Assembly (NCBI RefSeq): GCF_006352475.1
Contig: NZ_VCMZ01000001.1
Coordinates: 496,001-560,000, forward strand
DNA: 64,000 bases
From: Acinetobacter pullicarnis
GTDB lineage: Bacteria > Pseudomonadota > Gammaproteobacteria > Pseudomonadales > Moraxellaceae
Reading direction: 5' to 3'
Below the pieces are notes generated by a model, which saw only the letters and a list, made by a program, of their open reading frames with translations, was not told the DNA's origin and ran no database searches. The position numbers were made by a program, and so were the translations under genes. Of the stretch, positions 48,165-57,956 are shown one piece after another (position 1 is the first letter of the stretch; each line of letters begins with the position of its first letter).

Positions 48165-48401
48165 TTAGTGAAGTGCTTCAGTCGTTTGAGGTTGTTCCTT
48201 TCTGTTCCAAATTTTCTCATGAAAGAAAAATGCAATGGCTTGCACACTTGGCTCAAGCAAGCTGAGAGTCATGGCCATCCACAGATTTTTAGTGACAAAG
48301 TAAGCAACAATCATTGCCACCACAATATGCATGAGATAGTAACTGAAGGTTTTTTTTAAGGTCCGTCGATTGAAACGGATAAAATTTTGAATAATTAACA
48401 T
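48165..48401 (-). CDS. DUF2061 membrane protein
   Basis: 78 residues. The core KKTFSYYLMHIVVAMIVAYF, TLSLLEPSVQAIAFFFHEKIW is the DUF2061 pattern: two short transmembrane helices and a conserved HEKxW end. Function unknown. Its start lies only 32 bp from a Fur-box-like palindrome, so it may be iron-regulated. Confidence 0.82.
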   Translation of the reverse strand: MLIIQNFIRFNRRTLKKTFSYYLMHIVVAMIVAYFVTKNLWMAMTLSLLEPSVQAIAFFFHEKIWNRKEQPQTTEALH

Positions 48402-48433
48402 TGCGACACCAATCGTTTAAAACCAATATAAAA

Positions 48434-48450
48434 ATGATAATCATTATCAT
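48434..48450. promoter_or_regulatory. Fur-box-like palindrome
   Basis: ATGATAATCATTATCAT is a perfect 17-bp palindrome (odd centre) that contains the Fur core TGATAATCATTATCA. It is 32 bp upstream of the DUF2061 start and about 170 bp upstream of leuC. Confidence 0.75.
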
Positions 48451-48619
48451 ATGTATTGTATAGACCTATTTGATCAATCTTCATAAATTATTTTTTGGAA
48501 AAACACTTAATACATTCCTATAAGTTTTTTAATTAATAAAAATGATAAATTAGATTAATATAAAATCATGGTTATAATGAATCAAAACGGCAATACCCAG
48601 TCCTATGGAGCATGACGAC

Positions 48620-50053
48620 ATGGCAGGCATATCTAAAACTGAAAAAACATTATATGACAAGTTATGGGATGACCATTTAGTAAAACAACGTGATGATGGT
48701 TCAAGCCTACTTTATATTGATCGTCACTTATTACATGAAGTGACTTCTCCACAAGCCTTTGAAGGCTTGCAGTTGGCGCAGCGTCAGCCTTGGCGTTTAA
48801 GTGCCAATATTGCAACACCAGATCACAACGTTCCAACGTCTAAAAAAGAACGCGAACAAGGGATTTCGGGCATTGAGGACGATACTTCTCGCATTCAAGT
48901 ACAAACTTTAGATGACAACTGCAAAAGCTTCAATGTGGTTCAGTTTGATATTAATGATATTCGTCAAGGCATTGCACATGTTGTTGGACCAGAGCAAGGT
49001 TTAACTTTACCAGGTATGACCGTGGTTTGCGGTGACTCACATACGGCAACGCATGGTGCATTTGGTTGCTTGGCACACGGTATTGGTACTTCTGAAGTTG
49101 AACATGTTTTGGCAACGCAATGTCTTGTTCAAAAGAAAATGAAAAATATGTTGGTGCGCGTTGATGGCCAGTTGGGCCTTGGCGTAACACCGAAAGATGT
49201 GGTCTTGGCGATTATTGGTGAAATTGGTACTGCTGGCGGTACGGGGCATGCCATTGAATTTGGTGGACAAGTATTCCGCGATATGTCGATTGAAGGACGT
49301 ATGACCGTATGTAATATGGCGATTGAAGCGGGTGCACGTGTCGGAATGGTTGCAGTTGACGACAAGACCATCGAGTATGTGAAAGGTCGCCCTTATGCGC
49401 CGCAAGCTGAGCAGTGGGATGCCGCCGTCGAATACTGGAATACTTTACATTCTGATGCCAATGCACATTTTGATACCGTTGTAGTCTTAGATGGTGCAGA
49501 GATTGAGCCACAAGTGTCTTGGGGAACTTCACCTGAAATGGTGATTGCCGTTTCACAAGCTGTACCAACTTTAGAACAAGCTAAAAATGACGTACAGCGC
49601 AATGATTGGACGCGTGCATATCAATATATGGGCTTAAATGCAGGCCAGTCTTTGGCGGATGTACAGCTTGACCGCGTCTTTATTGGTTCATGTACCAACT
49701 CACGTATTGAAGATATTCGTGCTGCGGCTGAAGTGATCAAAGGGCGTAAAGTTGCTGAAAGTATTAAACAGGCGATGATTGTGCCAGGTTCAGGTTTGGT
49801 GAAACAGCAAGCAGAAGCAGAAGGTTTAGATAGAATCTTTACCGAAGCGGGTTTTGAATGGCGTGAACCGGGTTGCTCGATGTGCTTGGCAATGAATGCC
49901 GATAAATTACAACCCGGTGAACATTGTGCTTCGACCTCGAATCGTAATTTTGAAGGTCGTCAGGGCAATGGCGGTCGCACCCATTTGGTTAGTCCTGCGA
50001 TGGCTGCTGCTGCAGCAATTGCCGGTCACTTTGTTGATGTTCGTTCATTCTAA
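48620..50053 (+). CDS. leuC: 3-isopropylmalate dehydratase large subunit
   Basis: [4Fe-4S] isomerase subunit of leucine synthesis, converting 2- to 3-isopropylmalate together with LeuD. About 477 residues from the ATG at 48620 ([19 protein letters not shown]), GGAG 9 nt upstream. Cluster cysteines in [14 protein letters not shown] and [33 protein letters not shown] is also diagnostic. First gene of leuC-leuD-lipoprotein-leuB. No leucine-rich leader peptide was found upstream. Confidence 0.97.
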   Translation: MAGISKTEKTLYDKLWDDHLVKQRDDGSSLLYIDRHLLHEVTSPQAFEGLQLAQRQPWRLSANIATPDHNVPTSKKEREQGISGIEDDTSRIQVQTLDDNCKSFNVVQFDINDIRQGIAHVVGPEQGLTLPGMTVVCGDSHTATHGAFGCLAHGIGTSEVEHVLATQCLVQKKMKNMLVRVDGQLGLGVTPKDVVLAIIGEIGTAGGTGHAIEFGGQVFRDMSIEGRMTVCNMAIEAGARVGMVAVDDKTIEYVKGRPYAPQAEQWDAAVEYWNTLHSDANAHFDTVVVLDGAEIEPQVSWGTSPEMVIAVSQAVPTLEQAKNDVQRNDWTRAYQYMGLNAGQSLADVQLDRVFIGSCTNSRIEDIRAAAEVIKGRKVAESIKQAMIVPGSGLVKQQAEAEGLDRIFTEAGFEWREPGCSMCLAMNADKLQPGEHCASTSNRNFEGRQGNGGRTHLVSPAMAAAAAIAGHFVDVRSF

Positions 50054-50068
50054 TTTGTGGAGTCATAG

Positions 50069-50719
50069 ATGAAAGCCTATACCGTTGAGCAGGGAATTGT
50101 TGCTCCCTTAGACCGTGCGAACGTTGATACCGACTTAATTATTCCAAAGCAGTTTTTAAAGTCGATTAAGCGCACAGGTTTTGGTGATAACTTATTTGAT
50201 GAGTTACGTTATTTTGATGAAGGTTATCCAGGTCAAGACAATAGTATTCGCCCTAAAAATCCTGCCTTTGTTTTGAATCAAGCACGCTATCAGGGCGCAA
50301 GCGTATTACTGGCACGTCAAAACTTTGGTTGTGGTTCGAGCCGTGAGCATGCGCCTTGGGCATTAAGTGAATTTGGTTTTAGCACGGTGATTGCACCGAG
50401 TTTTGCTGATATTTTCTTTAATAACTGTTTTAAAAATGGCATGTTACCTGTTGTTTTAGCAGAAGATGCAATCGACCAGTTATTCAAAGAGTGCGATGCA
50501 AACGAAGGCTATCAATTGAATATTGACTTGGCAGCGCAACAGGTGACTACACCAAGCGGTACAAGCTTTGCCTTTGAAGTTGATCCATTCCGTAAACATT
50601 GTTTGTTGAATGGCTTGGATGATATTGGTTTAACTTTAGAAGTTGCTGATGATATTCGTGCCTATGAAGCAAAAACACGCCAATCTCGTCCTTGGGTTTT
50701 TCAAGAACTTAAAGCGTAA
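50069..50719 (+). CDS. leuD: 3-isopropylmalate dehydratase small subunit
   Basis: Swivelling-domain partner of LeuC, 216 residues. Start [31 protein letters not shown], active-site loop [15 protein letters not shown] near residue 90, then [21 protein letters not shown] lies before the ATG, 15 nt after leuC. Confidence 0.97.
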   Translation: MKAYTVEQGIVAPLDRANVDTDLIIPKQFLKSIKRTGFGDNLFDELRYFDEGYPGQDNSIRPKNPAFVLNQARYQGASVLLARQNFGCGSSREHAPWALSEFGFSTVIAPSFADIFFNNCFKNGMLPVVLAEDAIDQLFKECDANEGYQLNIDLAAQQVTTPSGTSFAFEVDPFRKHCLLNGLDDIGLTLEVADDIRAYEAKTRQSRPWVFQELKA

Positions 50720-50818
50720 ACAGGCGCGTTTAAAACCATAGCATCAATGCCTTAGTCTTGCTAACATGCAAAACGGATTTGTATAGATCGTTTCGTAAGC
50801 GGGAGTAAGGCAATCACA

Positions 50819-51391
50819 ATGATCAAGGTTTTCAGGCGGCATATTTTAATTGCTTTGGCAGGCTTTATGTTGAGTGCGTGTCAGGTGACACAACAGACCA
50901 CAGATCGTTTGAAAATTAAGCAAGCAGCGACATTCCCTGAAAATAATGTTCAAATTTATTGTGAAGGGGCTGAAAATTGCGAATTTGAACGCTTGAATAA
51001 AGTCGTGATTGTGAATGATCAGACCAAACGGGTAAATCCCGAAGCCATACAAAAAGGCTGGGTGAGATTAACAGGTCATATGCTAACCGATAGCGGATTG
51101 TATTTGACTGTTCCGGCACAACAGCACGAAATGGTGATTCGCTTTTATCCTATTTCTGAACAGCATGCTGAAGTTTTTCATGTGATTCATGCGTTTAAAG
51201 CCAATCAGCGCTATCACTTTAAAATGTATCGTAAACGCAAAATCGGTGCAGGGAGTCTGTTTAACGTTTCAGCCCCATCACCATTATGTGTTGATCTATT
51301 GCAAGAGCAACGACCAATTCGCCGTTTTTGTCGTCCTTATAATGTGATGACGGGAATGGGGGAGTTTGTTGAACAACGAATTTATTATTGA
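50819..51391 (+). CDS. lipoprotein inside the leu operon
   Basis: 190 residues. Signal peptide with lipobox LSAC near residue 21. The rest shows basic strands (FERLNKVVIVNDQTKR, EMVIRFYPISEQHAEVFHV) and four further cysteines. No named family recognised. A strong GGGAGTAAGG precedes the ATG. It lies between leuD and leuB on the same strand with gaps of 99 and 39 nt, so probably cotranscribed, though it has no evident role in leucine synthesis. Confidence 0.7.
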   Translation: MIKVFRRHILIALAGFMLSACQVTQQTTDRLKIKQAATFPENNVQIYCEGAENCEFERLNKVVIVNDQTKRVNPEAIQKGWVRLTGHMLTDSGLYLTVPAQQHEMVIRFYPISEQHAEVFHVIHAFKANQRYHFKMYRKRKIGAGSLFNVSAPSPLCVDLLQEQRPIRRFCRPYNVMTGMGEFVEQRIYY

Positions 51392-51430
51392 GCAGTCCAT
51401 TGGGGCTTGCGTGTTGATCTGGAATAAAAA

Positions 51431-52510
51431 ATGTCTAAACAAATCTTAATCCTCGCTGGTGATGGTATCGGTCCAGAAATTGTTGCCGCTGCTGAAAAAG
51501 TACTTACGCGTGTCAATGAAAAATTTGCACTGGATTTGACTTGGCAACATGGCCTATTGGGTGGTGCTGCAATTGATGCACATGGTGAACCCTACCCAGC
51601 AGTGACCGCAGCGCAAGCGCAACAAGCCGATGCAATTTTATTGGGGGCTGTTGGTGGTCCGAAATGGGATCAAATCGAACGTTCAATTCGTCCAGAGCGT
51701 GGCCTCTTAAAAATTCGTAGTGAATTGAATTTATTTGCAAATTTACGCCCTGCAATTTTGTATCCGCAATTGGCAGATGCATCAAGTTTAAAACCAGAAG
51801 TGGTTGCTGGCTTAGATATTCTGATTGTACGTGAACTAACGGGTGGTATTTACTTCGGTCAACCACGCGGTATTCGTGTACTTGAAAATGGTGAAAAGCA
51901 AGGCTACAACACGGATGTCTATGCTGAGTCTGAAATCAAGCGTATTGCCAAAGTTGCTTTTGATCTTGCCGGTCTACGTGGTGGTAAAGTTTGCTCTGTC
52001 GATAAAGCCAACGTATTGGAAGTCACTGAGCTTTGGAAGCAAACCGTCACAGCGGTACAACAAGAACAGTATCCAAATATTAACTTGTCACATATGTACG
52101 TTGATAATGCGGCAATGCAGTTGGTGCGCGCACCGAAACAGTTTGATGTGATTGTGACCGGTAACTTATTTGGCGATATCTTATCTGATGAAGCTGCGAT
52201 GTTGACTGGTTCAATCGGCATGTTGCCATCTGCGTCATTGGATGAGCAAGGCAAAGGCATGTATGAGCCTTGTCATGGCTCAGCACCAGATATTGCAGGT
52301 CAAAATATTGCCAATCCATTGGCAACGATTTTGTCCGTCGCAATGATGCTACGTTATACCTTCCATCAAGAGGCTGCTGCGAAAGCAATTGAAGACGCGG
52401 TTGGTCATGTACTTGATCAAGGTCTTCGCACCGCAGATATTTTGTCTGAAGGCATGCAAAAAGTGGGTACCGTTGAAATGGGTGCTGCTGTAGTTGCTGC
52501 ATTGGGCTAA
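51431..52510 (+). CDS. leuB: 3-isopropylmalate dehydrogenase
   Basis: NAD+-dependent oxidative decarboxylation of 3-isopropylmalate, 359 residues. N-terminal [17 protein letters not shown], substrate-binding [23 protein letters not shown], and the signature [25 protein letters not shown] near residue 240. GGAAT precedes the ATG. Last gene of the operon, with a terminator 24 nt after the stop. Confidence 0.97.
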   Translation: MSKQILILAGDGIGPEIVAAAEKVLTRVNEKFALDLTWQHGLLGGAAIDAHGEPYPAVTAAQAQQADAILLGAVGGPKWDQIERSIRPERGLLKIRSELNLFANLRPAILYPQLADASSLKPEVVAGLDILIVRELTGGIYFGQPRGIRVLENGEKQGYNTDVYAESEIKRIAKVAFDLAGLRGGKVCSVDKANVLEVTELWKQTVTAVQQEQYPNINLSHMYVDNAAMQLVRAPKQFDVIVTGNLFGDILSDEAAMLTGSIGMLPSASLDEQGKGMYEPCHGSAPDIAGQNIANPLATILSVAMMLRYTFHQEAAAKAIEDAVGHVLDQGLRTADILSEGMQKVGTVEMGAAVVAALG

Positions 52511-52533
52511 TATTGGTCTTGCGTTGAATTTAC

Positions 52534-52558
52534 AAATGCAGCTTCGGCTGCATTTTTT
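52534..52558 (+). terminator. intrinsic terminator of the leu operon
   Basis: AAATGCAGC, TTCG tetraloop, GCTGCATTT and a T run. Just after leuB. Confidence 0.92.
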
Positions 52559-52816
52559 ATATCTGCTTTTTAGGAGATCTATGAATTAGATACTCCTGTC
52601 AGATCGGCAAATTGGTGACGGTATGTGCAGTTGGATTTTGTGTAATATCACCAATGCGAGAAGATTTAAAAATACACTGAAGAAATAGATGCAGAAAGTT
52701 GTTTTAGATTTAGCATTTAAGTTAGGTTGTGGTTGTTATTTATACTGAATGCGTGCTATTTAACATAAAAACTAAAATTTAAGTTTTATTCGATCAAGAA
52801 TCAGGAGCTTCTCACA
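52559..52816. other. intergenic region upstream of the LprI-like gene
   Basis: About 260 bp (306 including the leuB terminator). AT-rich; no ORF, RNA gene or palindromic operator recognised. Confidence 0.4.
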
Positions 52817-53182
52817 ATGAAAAAAACACTATTTTGTCTGACATTGCTAAGTCTATCTGGCTTCACATTTGCCGATAACTGTGACAATGCACGGAATACC
52901 TATGATGATATCTACTGCACCAATAAGGTTTATGCCAGTGCGGATCTAGAGCTAAATAACAACTATCAAACCCTAAGATCAAAATTAAATACCAATCAAA
53001 AAGCTGTTTTAAAGAAATCACAGCTGGGTTGGATTCGTGCGCGAGATGCAGAGTGCACTACGGATACAGGCGTAGATGTGCAGTGCAGACTAACGACCAC
53101 ACAGCAGCGAAACAATTGGTTGCGCGAGCGCATACGTGAATGTCAAACGATTGGCTGTAAAAGCACGGCATTGGCCGATTAA
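52817..53182 (+). CDS. LprI-like (DUF1311) periplasmic protein
   Basis: 121 residues with a signal peptide cut after TFA, leaving DNCDNARNTYDDIYCTNKVY. Four to six conserved cysteines (CDNA, YCTN, AECT, QCRL, RECQ, GCKS) and the LKKSQLGWIRARDAEC motif match the DUF1311/LprI family of lysozyme-inhibitor-like proteins. Likely a disulfide-stabilised periplasmic protein. AGGAG precedes the ATG. Confidence 0.85.
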   Translation: MKKTLFCLTLLSLSGFTFADNCDNARNTYDDIYCTNKVYASADLELNNNYQTLRSKLNTNQKAVLKKSQLGWIRARDAECTTDTGVDVQCRLTTTQQRNNWLRERIRECQTIGCKSTALAD

Positions 53183-53207
53183 TTCACAGACATCACCTAA
53201 AGAAACA

Positions 53208-53237
53208 TAAAAAGCCACGAAAAGGTGGCTTTTTGCT
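53208..53237. terminator. bidirectional terminator between the LprI-like gene and infA
   Basis: AAAAAGCCAC and GTGGCTTTTT around a GAAAAG loop. Serves both convergent genes. Confidence 0.88.
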
Positions 53238-53248
53238 TACACTAAAAC

Positions 53249-53470
53249 TTAGCGTGCGCGATATGTAATACGACCTTTTGTGAGATCGTAAGGTGTCATT
53301 TCGACCTTAACATTATCGCCCGTTAAAATACGAATGTAGTGTTTACGCATTTTACCAGAAATGTGCGCAACAACTTCGTGACCGTTTTCTAAACGTACAC
53401 GGAACATAGTATTAGGAAGCGTCTCGGTGACAACGCCTTCGAACTCGATAAGTTCCTCTTTATTGGCCAT
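53249..53470 (-). CDS. infA: translation initiation factor IF-1
   Basis: 73 residues, complete S1/OB fold: [39 protein letters not shown] and [20 protein letters not shown]. Nearly identical to IF-1 of other gammaproteobacteria. It binds the 30S A site during initiation. Monocistronic. Confidence 0.98.
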   Translation of the reverse strand: MANKEELIEFEGVVTETLPNTMFRVRLENGHEVVAHISGKMRKHYIRILTGDNVKVEMTPYDLTKGRITYRAR

Positions 53471-53699
53471 AGCCTACCTGATGATCAAATTGGAAAGGCG
53501 CAAATTATAGGCAATTTTTTACAAAAACACAAGATCAAGATGAACTTGTAATCACCATCTGTGGCTAATTTGAGCGAACATAACTTTAAACATTTTCAAC
53601 AAAAAATTGCGTATAATCGTTGTCAGTATGGTCAATCGACGTTAATCTAAATCCACTATTTTCAAGTATAAATTAAAGACATACAAGGAAGGGCATAGC

Positions 53700-54707
53700 G
53701 TGAGTCAGCTAACTGATGCTTCGGTTATTTTACGATTAGGCTATCAAGCGATCCGTCGTGCAGGTTTGCCTACAGAAGAAATTTTAACAAAGGCTGGTGT
53801 CGCATTAAATCAAGTAGATCAAAATGCACGGACACCTTTGAATGCGCAGTACGCTTTTTGGGTGGCTGCAGAAGAGGTCAGTAAAGACCCTGATATTGGT
53901 TTGCACTTAGGTGAGCATCTGCCACTTTATCGTGGTCAAGTGATTGAACATCTTTTTATTAGTAGTGAAAATTTTGGTGAAGGCCTAAAACGTGCCTTGG
54001 CTTATCAACGTCTGATTAGTGATGCTTTTCATGCCAAATTGGTGATTGAGGAAGATCGTTGTTATCTCAGCAACGGTGTACAATCTTGGTCGGATAGTTT
54101 GGTGAACCGACACTTCTCAGAGTGTGCAATGACTGGAATTTTAAGGTTTTTTAAGTTTATTACTGAAGGTCGTTTTGCACCGATTTATATCGACTTTGAC
54201 TTTAATAATGGCGCCATGCCAGATGAATATCTGCGTGTTTATGAGTGCCCAGTGAGTATCGGACAAAAAGAAACTCGCTTGTATTTTGATCCGACTATTT
54301 TGGAATATCAGCTCTGGCAAGCTGAACCTGAGCTGTTGCAGCTGCACGAGCAACTGGCGATTGAGAAGTTACAAGAGTTGGCACGTTATGACTTGGTAGG
54401 TGAAGTCCGTCGTGCAATTGGCTCAACGTTGGAGAGTGGCGAAACCACCTTAGAAACCGTTGCGGCGCAACTGAGTATTACCCCAAGACGTTTACGTACT
54501 CAACTGAGTGAAGCCAATACCAGTTTTCAGCAAATTTTATCTGACTACCGTTGTCGTTTAGCCAAAAGATTACTGGCGGGAACCAATGAAAGCGTTGAGC
54601 GTATTGTTTATCTGACCGGTTTTTCTGAGCCGAGTACTTTCTATCGTGCATTTAAACGTTGGACCAGTGAGACACCCGTTGAGTACCGCAAACGTAAACA
54701 GCGTTAA
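53700..54707 (+). CDS. AraC family regulator with arabinose-binding-like N-terminal domain
   Basis: 335 residues. GTG start behind AAGGAAGG. The N-terminal domain (VILRLGYQAIRRAGLPTEEIL, DPDIGLHLGEHLP) is the PF12625 type found in OruR-like regulators. The C-terminal HTH_18 has ETTLETVAAQLSITPRRLRTQLSE and the hallmark FSEPSTFYRAFKRWTSETPVEYRK. The regulated genes and the effector are not apparent from the neighbours. Confidence 0.9.
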   Translation: MSQLTDASVILRLGYQAIRRAGLPTEEILTKAGVALNQVDQNARTPLNAQYAFWVAAEEVSKDPDIGLHLGEHLPLYRGQVIEHLFISSENFGEGLKRALAYQRLISDAFHAKLVIEEDRCYLSNGVQSWSDSLVNRHFSECAMTGILRFFKFITEGRFAPIYIDFDFNNGAMPDEYLRVYECPVSIGQKETRLYFDPTILEYQLWQAEPELLQLHEQLAIEKLQELARYDLVGEVRRAIGSTLESGETTLETVAAQLSITPRRLRTQLSEANTSFQQILSDYRCRLAKRLLAGTNESVERIVYLTGFSEPSTFYRAFKRWTSETPVEYRKRKQR

Positions 54708-54789
54708 GTTAGAGATTGGCTAAGCACAAGATTGCATTGAAAATGTAGCGAAGGTAAATGCTTAACATACCGTATTCAGTCTTCGATCG

Positions 54790-54825
54790 TAAAAAGCCCC
54801 GAATTATTATATTCGGGGCTTTTTG
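54790..54825. terminator. bidirectional terminator between the AraC gene and truA
   Basis: AAAAAGCCCCGAAT and ATTCGGGGCTTTTT around a short AT loop, lying between convergent genes. Confidence 0.9.
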
Positions 54826-54866
54826 TTAGATCTAAATCTTTTAGGGTAATACAGTGGGCATACAGA

Positions 54867-55664
54867 CTAATCGGGCATGTTTAACCAATGCGGGCCAAGC
54901 GGAAGTTTGGGAAGCTGAAATTGTTCAGGATAGTCAGCATGAATAAAATACAAGCCATCTGGCGGAGCGGTAATCCCCGCAGCTTTACGGTCTTCTGCTG
55001 CAAAAATGGCATCAATTTGCTCGACAGGATATAAGCCTTGGCCTACTTCAAGTAAGCAACCCATGATATTGCGTACCATATGATGCAAGAAACCATCGGC
55101 TTGAATATCTAAGACTAAAAAGGCACCGTGGCGAATCAGACGACAGTGTTTTACATGACGCACCGGTTGCTTGGATTGGCATGATGAGGCACGGAAACTT
55201 TCAAAATTATGTGTGCCTTCAAATTTTTTTGCAGCTTCGATCATCAATTCAACATTGAGTGGATAATAGGCGTGCGTGACCTGTTTATGCAGTAAAGCAG
55301 GGCGATAGGGATTGATGTAGGTGACATAGCGATAACGCCGTGCCTGTGCCTTAAAGCGCGCATGGAAGTCATTTTCCATGGGCAGAATCCATTGAATCGC
55401 AATGTCTTTTGGCAATTGGCTGTTTGAACCCATCAACCAGCCACGTTCTTCTCGAATGGCTGAGCTATCGAAATGCGCGACCATATTGGTGGCATGCACA
55501 CCTGCATCGGTTCGACCTGCGCCATGCAAAATTATCGGTTCATCTGCAATTTTACTGAGCACTTTTTCAATGGTTTCTTGCACGCTACGTACGCCAGCTT
55601 GTTGAGTTTGCCAACCGCGATAACGGACACCACTAAACTCAATACCAATTGCGAAACGTTGCAT
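54867..55664 (-). CDS. truA: tRNA pseudouridine synthase A
   Basis: Modifies positions 38-40 in the anticodon arm of many tRNAs. 265 residues. Catalytic Asp in HGAGRTDAGVHA near residue 54, RRYRYVTYI and DGFLHHMVRNIMG. In Pseudomonas truA follows asd and fimV; here the same order holds except that an asparaginase gene is inserted. Only 8 nt separate it from that gene, so they are likely cotranscribed. Confidence 0.96.
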   Translation of the reverse strand: MQRFAIGIEFSGVRYRGWQTQQAGVRSVQETIEKVLSKIADEPIILHGAGRTDAGVHATNMVAHFDSSAIREERGWLMGSNSQLPKDIAIQWILPMENDFHARFKAQARRYRYVTYINPYRPALLHKQVTHAYYPLNVELMIEAAKKFEGTHNFESFRASSCQSKQPVRHVKHCRLIRHGAFLVLDIQADGFLHHMVRNIMGCLLEVGQGLYPVEQIDAIFAAEDRKAAGITAPPDGLYFIHADYPEQFQLPKLPLGPHWLNMPD

Positions 55665-55672
55665 AGGAACCT

Positions 55673-56644
55673 CTATTCAAAATGATCATACCAATGCGCA
55701 GTGCATTGATCGGGAGAGCGGTATTGTAAATAAATTTTGAGGATTTTGGCATAAAGATCGGCATGACCTTGGCAATCGGTGATTTTAATTTGGGTTTCAA
55801 GCAGCCACTGACTGATGGCATAACGCTGCTCAAGGCCACCATGTGGAACTTGAGTGGTGAGTATGCAGATACATCCGCGTTGCCTAAGTTGTTGCAAGGC
55901 CGCTAAAAGTGCGGCACTGGCTGCAATATTACCCATGCCATAGCCTTGTAAAATAAGAAAATGAGGTGGGTCTAGGGCAAGCTGCTCAAGATTTTTAGCC
56001 AACTTATCTGTTTCAATGGGTTGTAACATCCAATTGAGTATATTGAGCTGTTTGGCTTGTTCGATATGTTGTGCTTCGACTTGGAATGCGGCAACAGCCT
56101 TCGTCTGCAATTGGGCATCATACACCTGCCCATAAAATGCATCTAAGGCCGTGGTATGTTGCTTAAGGCTGGTCGCTGCATAAAAAATCTGCTGATCAAA
56201 TGCTAAATACACGCCCGCATTGACTTGCAGTACTTGTTCGAATGCAAAATTTAAATTGTCTAAAGCATCGCTTGGTTGCAGCAGCTGATCGCCCTCAGGA
56301 CGCAGCAGAGGATATTGGCTTCCCGTGAGTACCACGTGGCTACTGTGCTGTAAAAATCGTGCCAAGGTCGCAGCGGCATAACTCATGGTATCTGTACCAT
56401 GAATCACCACAAAGTATTGATATTCAGTTTGAAGTTGCTGAATTTGTTGAATCAGCAACAACCAATCTACTGCGGTACAAGCACTACTGTCTTTAATGCT
56501 AATCGCCGCAAAGCAATCGATATGTGCGTGTTGTGGGAGATAGGCCTTCAATTGCTTTAAAAATGCCGATTCAGGCATTGGGGCTAAGGGCTCACCGACG
56601 CAACCGAAGGTACCACCCATATAAATTAACGCTATTTTTTGCAT
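55673..56644 (-). CDS. L-asparaginase family protein
   Basis: 323 residues. The two family threonine motifs are present: LIYMGGTFGCVGEPL near residue 6, and VIHGTDTMSYAAATLARF near residue 80. HVVLTGSQYPLLRPEGD and FLILQGYGMGNIA also match. Type I-like, cytosolic because no signal peptide is seen; hydrolyses asparagine to aspartate and ammonia. It stands between fimV-like and truA genes on the same strand. Confidence 0.88.
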   Translation of the reverse strand: MQKIALIYMGGTFGCVGEPLAPMPESAFLKQLKAYLPQHAHIDCFAAISIKDSSACTAVDWLLLIQQIQQLQTEYQYFVVIHGTDTMSYAAATLARFLQHSSHVVLTGSQYPLLRPEGDQLLQPSDALDNLNFAFEQVLQVNAGVYLAFDQQIFYAATSLKQHTTALDAFYGQVYDAQLQTKAVAAFQVEAQHIEQAKQLNILNWMLQPIETDKLAKNLEQLALDPPHFLILQGYGMGNIAASAALLAALQQLRQRGCICILTTQVPHGGLEQRYAISQWLLETQIKITDCQGHADLYAKILKIYLQYRSPDQCTAHWYDHFE

Positions 56645-56700
56645 GACATTGCCAGCTTTTTATAGTGATGACCTATGTTAGTGGCAAAGTGCTGCGGATG

Positions 56701-57900
56701 CTATTTTTTAGCTTCCTTTTTCAATGTTTGTAGGTGTGATTCCACTTCAGATGGATCAAACTCAATTTTAAATAAGTTTGTGTTTTCAGACGCAATGATT
56801 TGATCTTGAGCTATTTCAGTGGTGCCTTTTATTTCTGGGAAATCAAATTCGAGTGTGGCGTGTTGATCCTGAAAGGAGAGATCAATCGGGGAGGTAGCCG
56901 CGACTATTGTTGTCTCTGGAGTGATCATATTGGATTTAAACTGCTCTTCAATCTCAAGTACTAAGGCGGCATCTGCTGCCTGTATTTCTGCCGAAGTTGG
57001 TGGTTCGGAGAAGCTGGTTTTGAGCGCAGTTTGTTCTCGCGTGCTGGGATTCAGTGGGTGAGCTTGTTCAGGAGTATAGGGAGGTATCGGTGGTAATTCA
57101 GTGGTTTGGGGGACTTGATCGACTGCCCTAATTTTGGCGCTGGGTTTAATTGAATGTGCTTGATCGATAAAGTATTCAATTAATTCAAGTTCAGTCTCAG
57201 CCGTAGCATGCTGGGGGGATGTCATTGCATTAGGATCTGGATCTAACCCTTGTATATAGAGTGCATTGATTGGATTGGATGAATATTCTGCAACATCTGT
57301 GGTTTTACCCGCTTGAGGTGCAGTTAATACGATTTCTAGATCCTCTTCGCTTGGATTGGTCAGAGCAATTGAGGTGGCATCACTTGCGTCTGGTCGTTGG
57401 GGCTCCATCTGAGTCGCGAGTGGGCTGACTTGGGGAGCGTGCTGCAATTGATCGATACGTTGTAGCTCAAGTGCTTGTTGATATAAGTCAGGGTGTGAAA
57501 CTTTTTCAATCTGTAATAAGAGCAGCTGTACCGCAAGATGATTTTGATGGCTCAAATGTAAGTTGAGGAGTTCAAGATACAAAGGATATTGAGTGGGATC
57601 CTTCTTTAAGGCGATATTGAGCTGAGCTTCTTGTGCAAAATCATTTTTCAATTCAAGTACGGATTCATCTTTAGAGAAATCATCATCCACCGCAGCGTCC
57701 GTAATGAGTTTTCGTGCACGTGTTGCTTGAGCGACCACCGGGATTTTATTAAGCTTTTGACTTAAAAATGAGAGTCGCTCCGTACTTTTATGTGAATGCT
57801 GTTGTACCGCTCTAGATTGTGCTGGTTTTGATTGCGCTCGCTGTCTTTTAATAATCAGTACAACCAGTAATAACACCATAAAAACAATAATGTAGCTCAT
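56701..57900 (-). CDS. FimV-like C-terminal half (membrane anchor and cytoplasmic acidic domain)
   Basis: 399 residues. The N-terminus is a single transmembrane segment (MSYIIVFMVLLLVVLIIK), followed by a basic stretch and a helical TPR-like region (YPLYLELLNLHLSHQNHLAVQLLLLQIEKV). The rest is a long acidic, proline-rich, low-complexity tail. This matches the part of FimV that follows its periplasmic domain. AAGGAG lies 8 nt before the ATG, so it is a real separate gene, not an artefact of a frameshift. The call depends on the neighbour and synteny with asd and truA. Confidence 0.6.
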   Translation of the reverse strand: MSYIIVFMVLLLVVLIIKRQRAQSKPAQSRAVQQHSHKSTERLSFLSQKLNKIPVVAQATRARKLITDAAVDDDFSKDESVLELKNDFAQEAQLNIALKKDPTQYPLYLELLNLHLSHQNHLAVQLLLLQIEKVSHPDLYQQALELQRIDQLQHAPQVSPLATQMEPQRPDASDATSIALTNPSEEDLEIVLTAPQAGKTTDVAEYSSNPINALYIQGLDPDPNAMTSPQHATAETELELIEYFIDQAHSIKPSAKIRAVDQVPQTTELPPIPPYTPEQAHPLNPSTREQTALKTSFSEPPTSAEIQAADAALVLEIEEQFKSNMITPETTIVAATSPIDLSFQDQHATLEFDFPEIKGTTEIAQDQIIASENTNLFKIEFDPSEVESHLQTLKKEAKK

Positions 57901-57956
57901 AGTAAATTCTCCTTATTGTGTTTTAGCTGTTTGGAAATTGGAGTGTATTGACTGCT

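Noticed and set aside
48451..48604. Leucine leader peptide and attenuator upstream of leuC
   Set aside because: No short ORF rich in leucine codons and no terminator/antiterminator pair was found.
49037..49602. Minus-strand ORFs opposite leuC (79-122 codons)
   Set aside because: Antisense shadows of leuC with no ribosome binding sites.
57901..57956. FimV split as a frameshift or sequencing error
   Set aside because: The second gene has its own strong ribosome binding site and the spacer has stops, so two real genes are more likely; comparison of strains would settle it.
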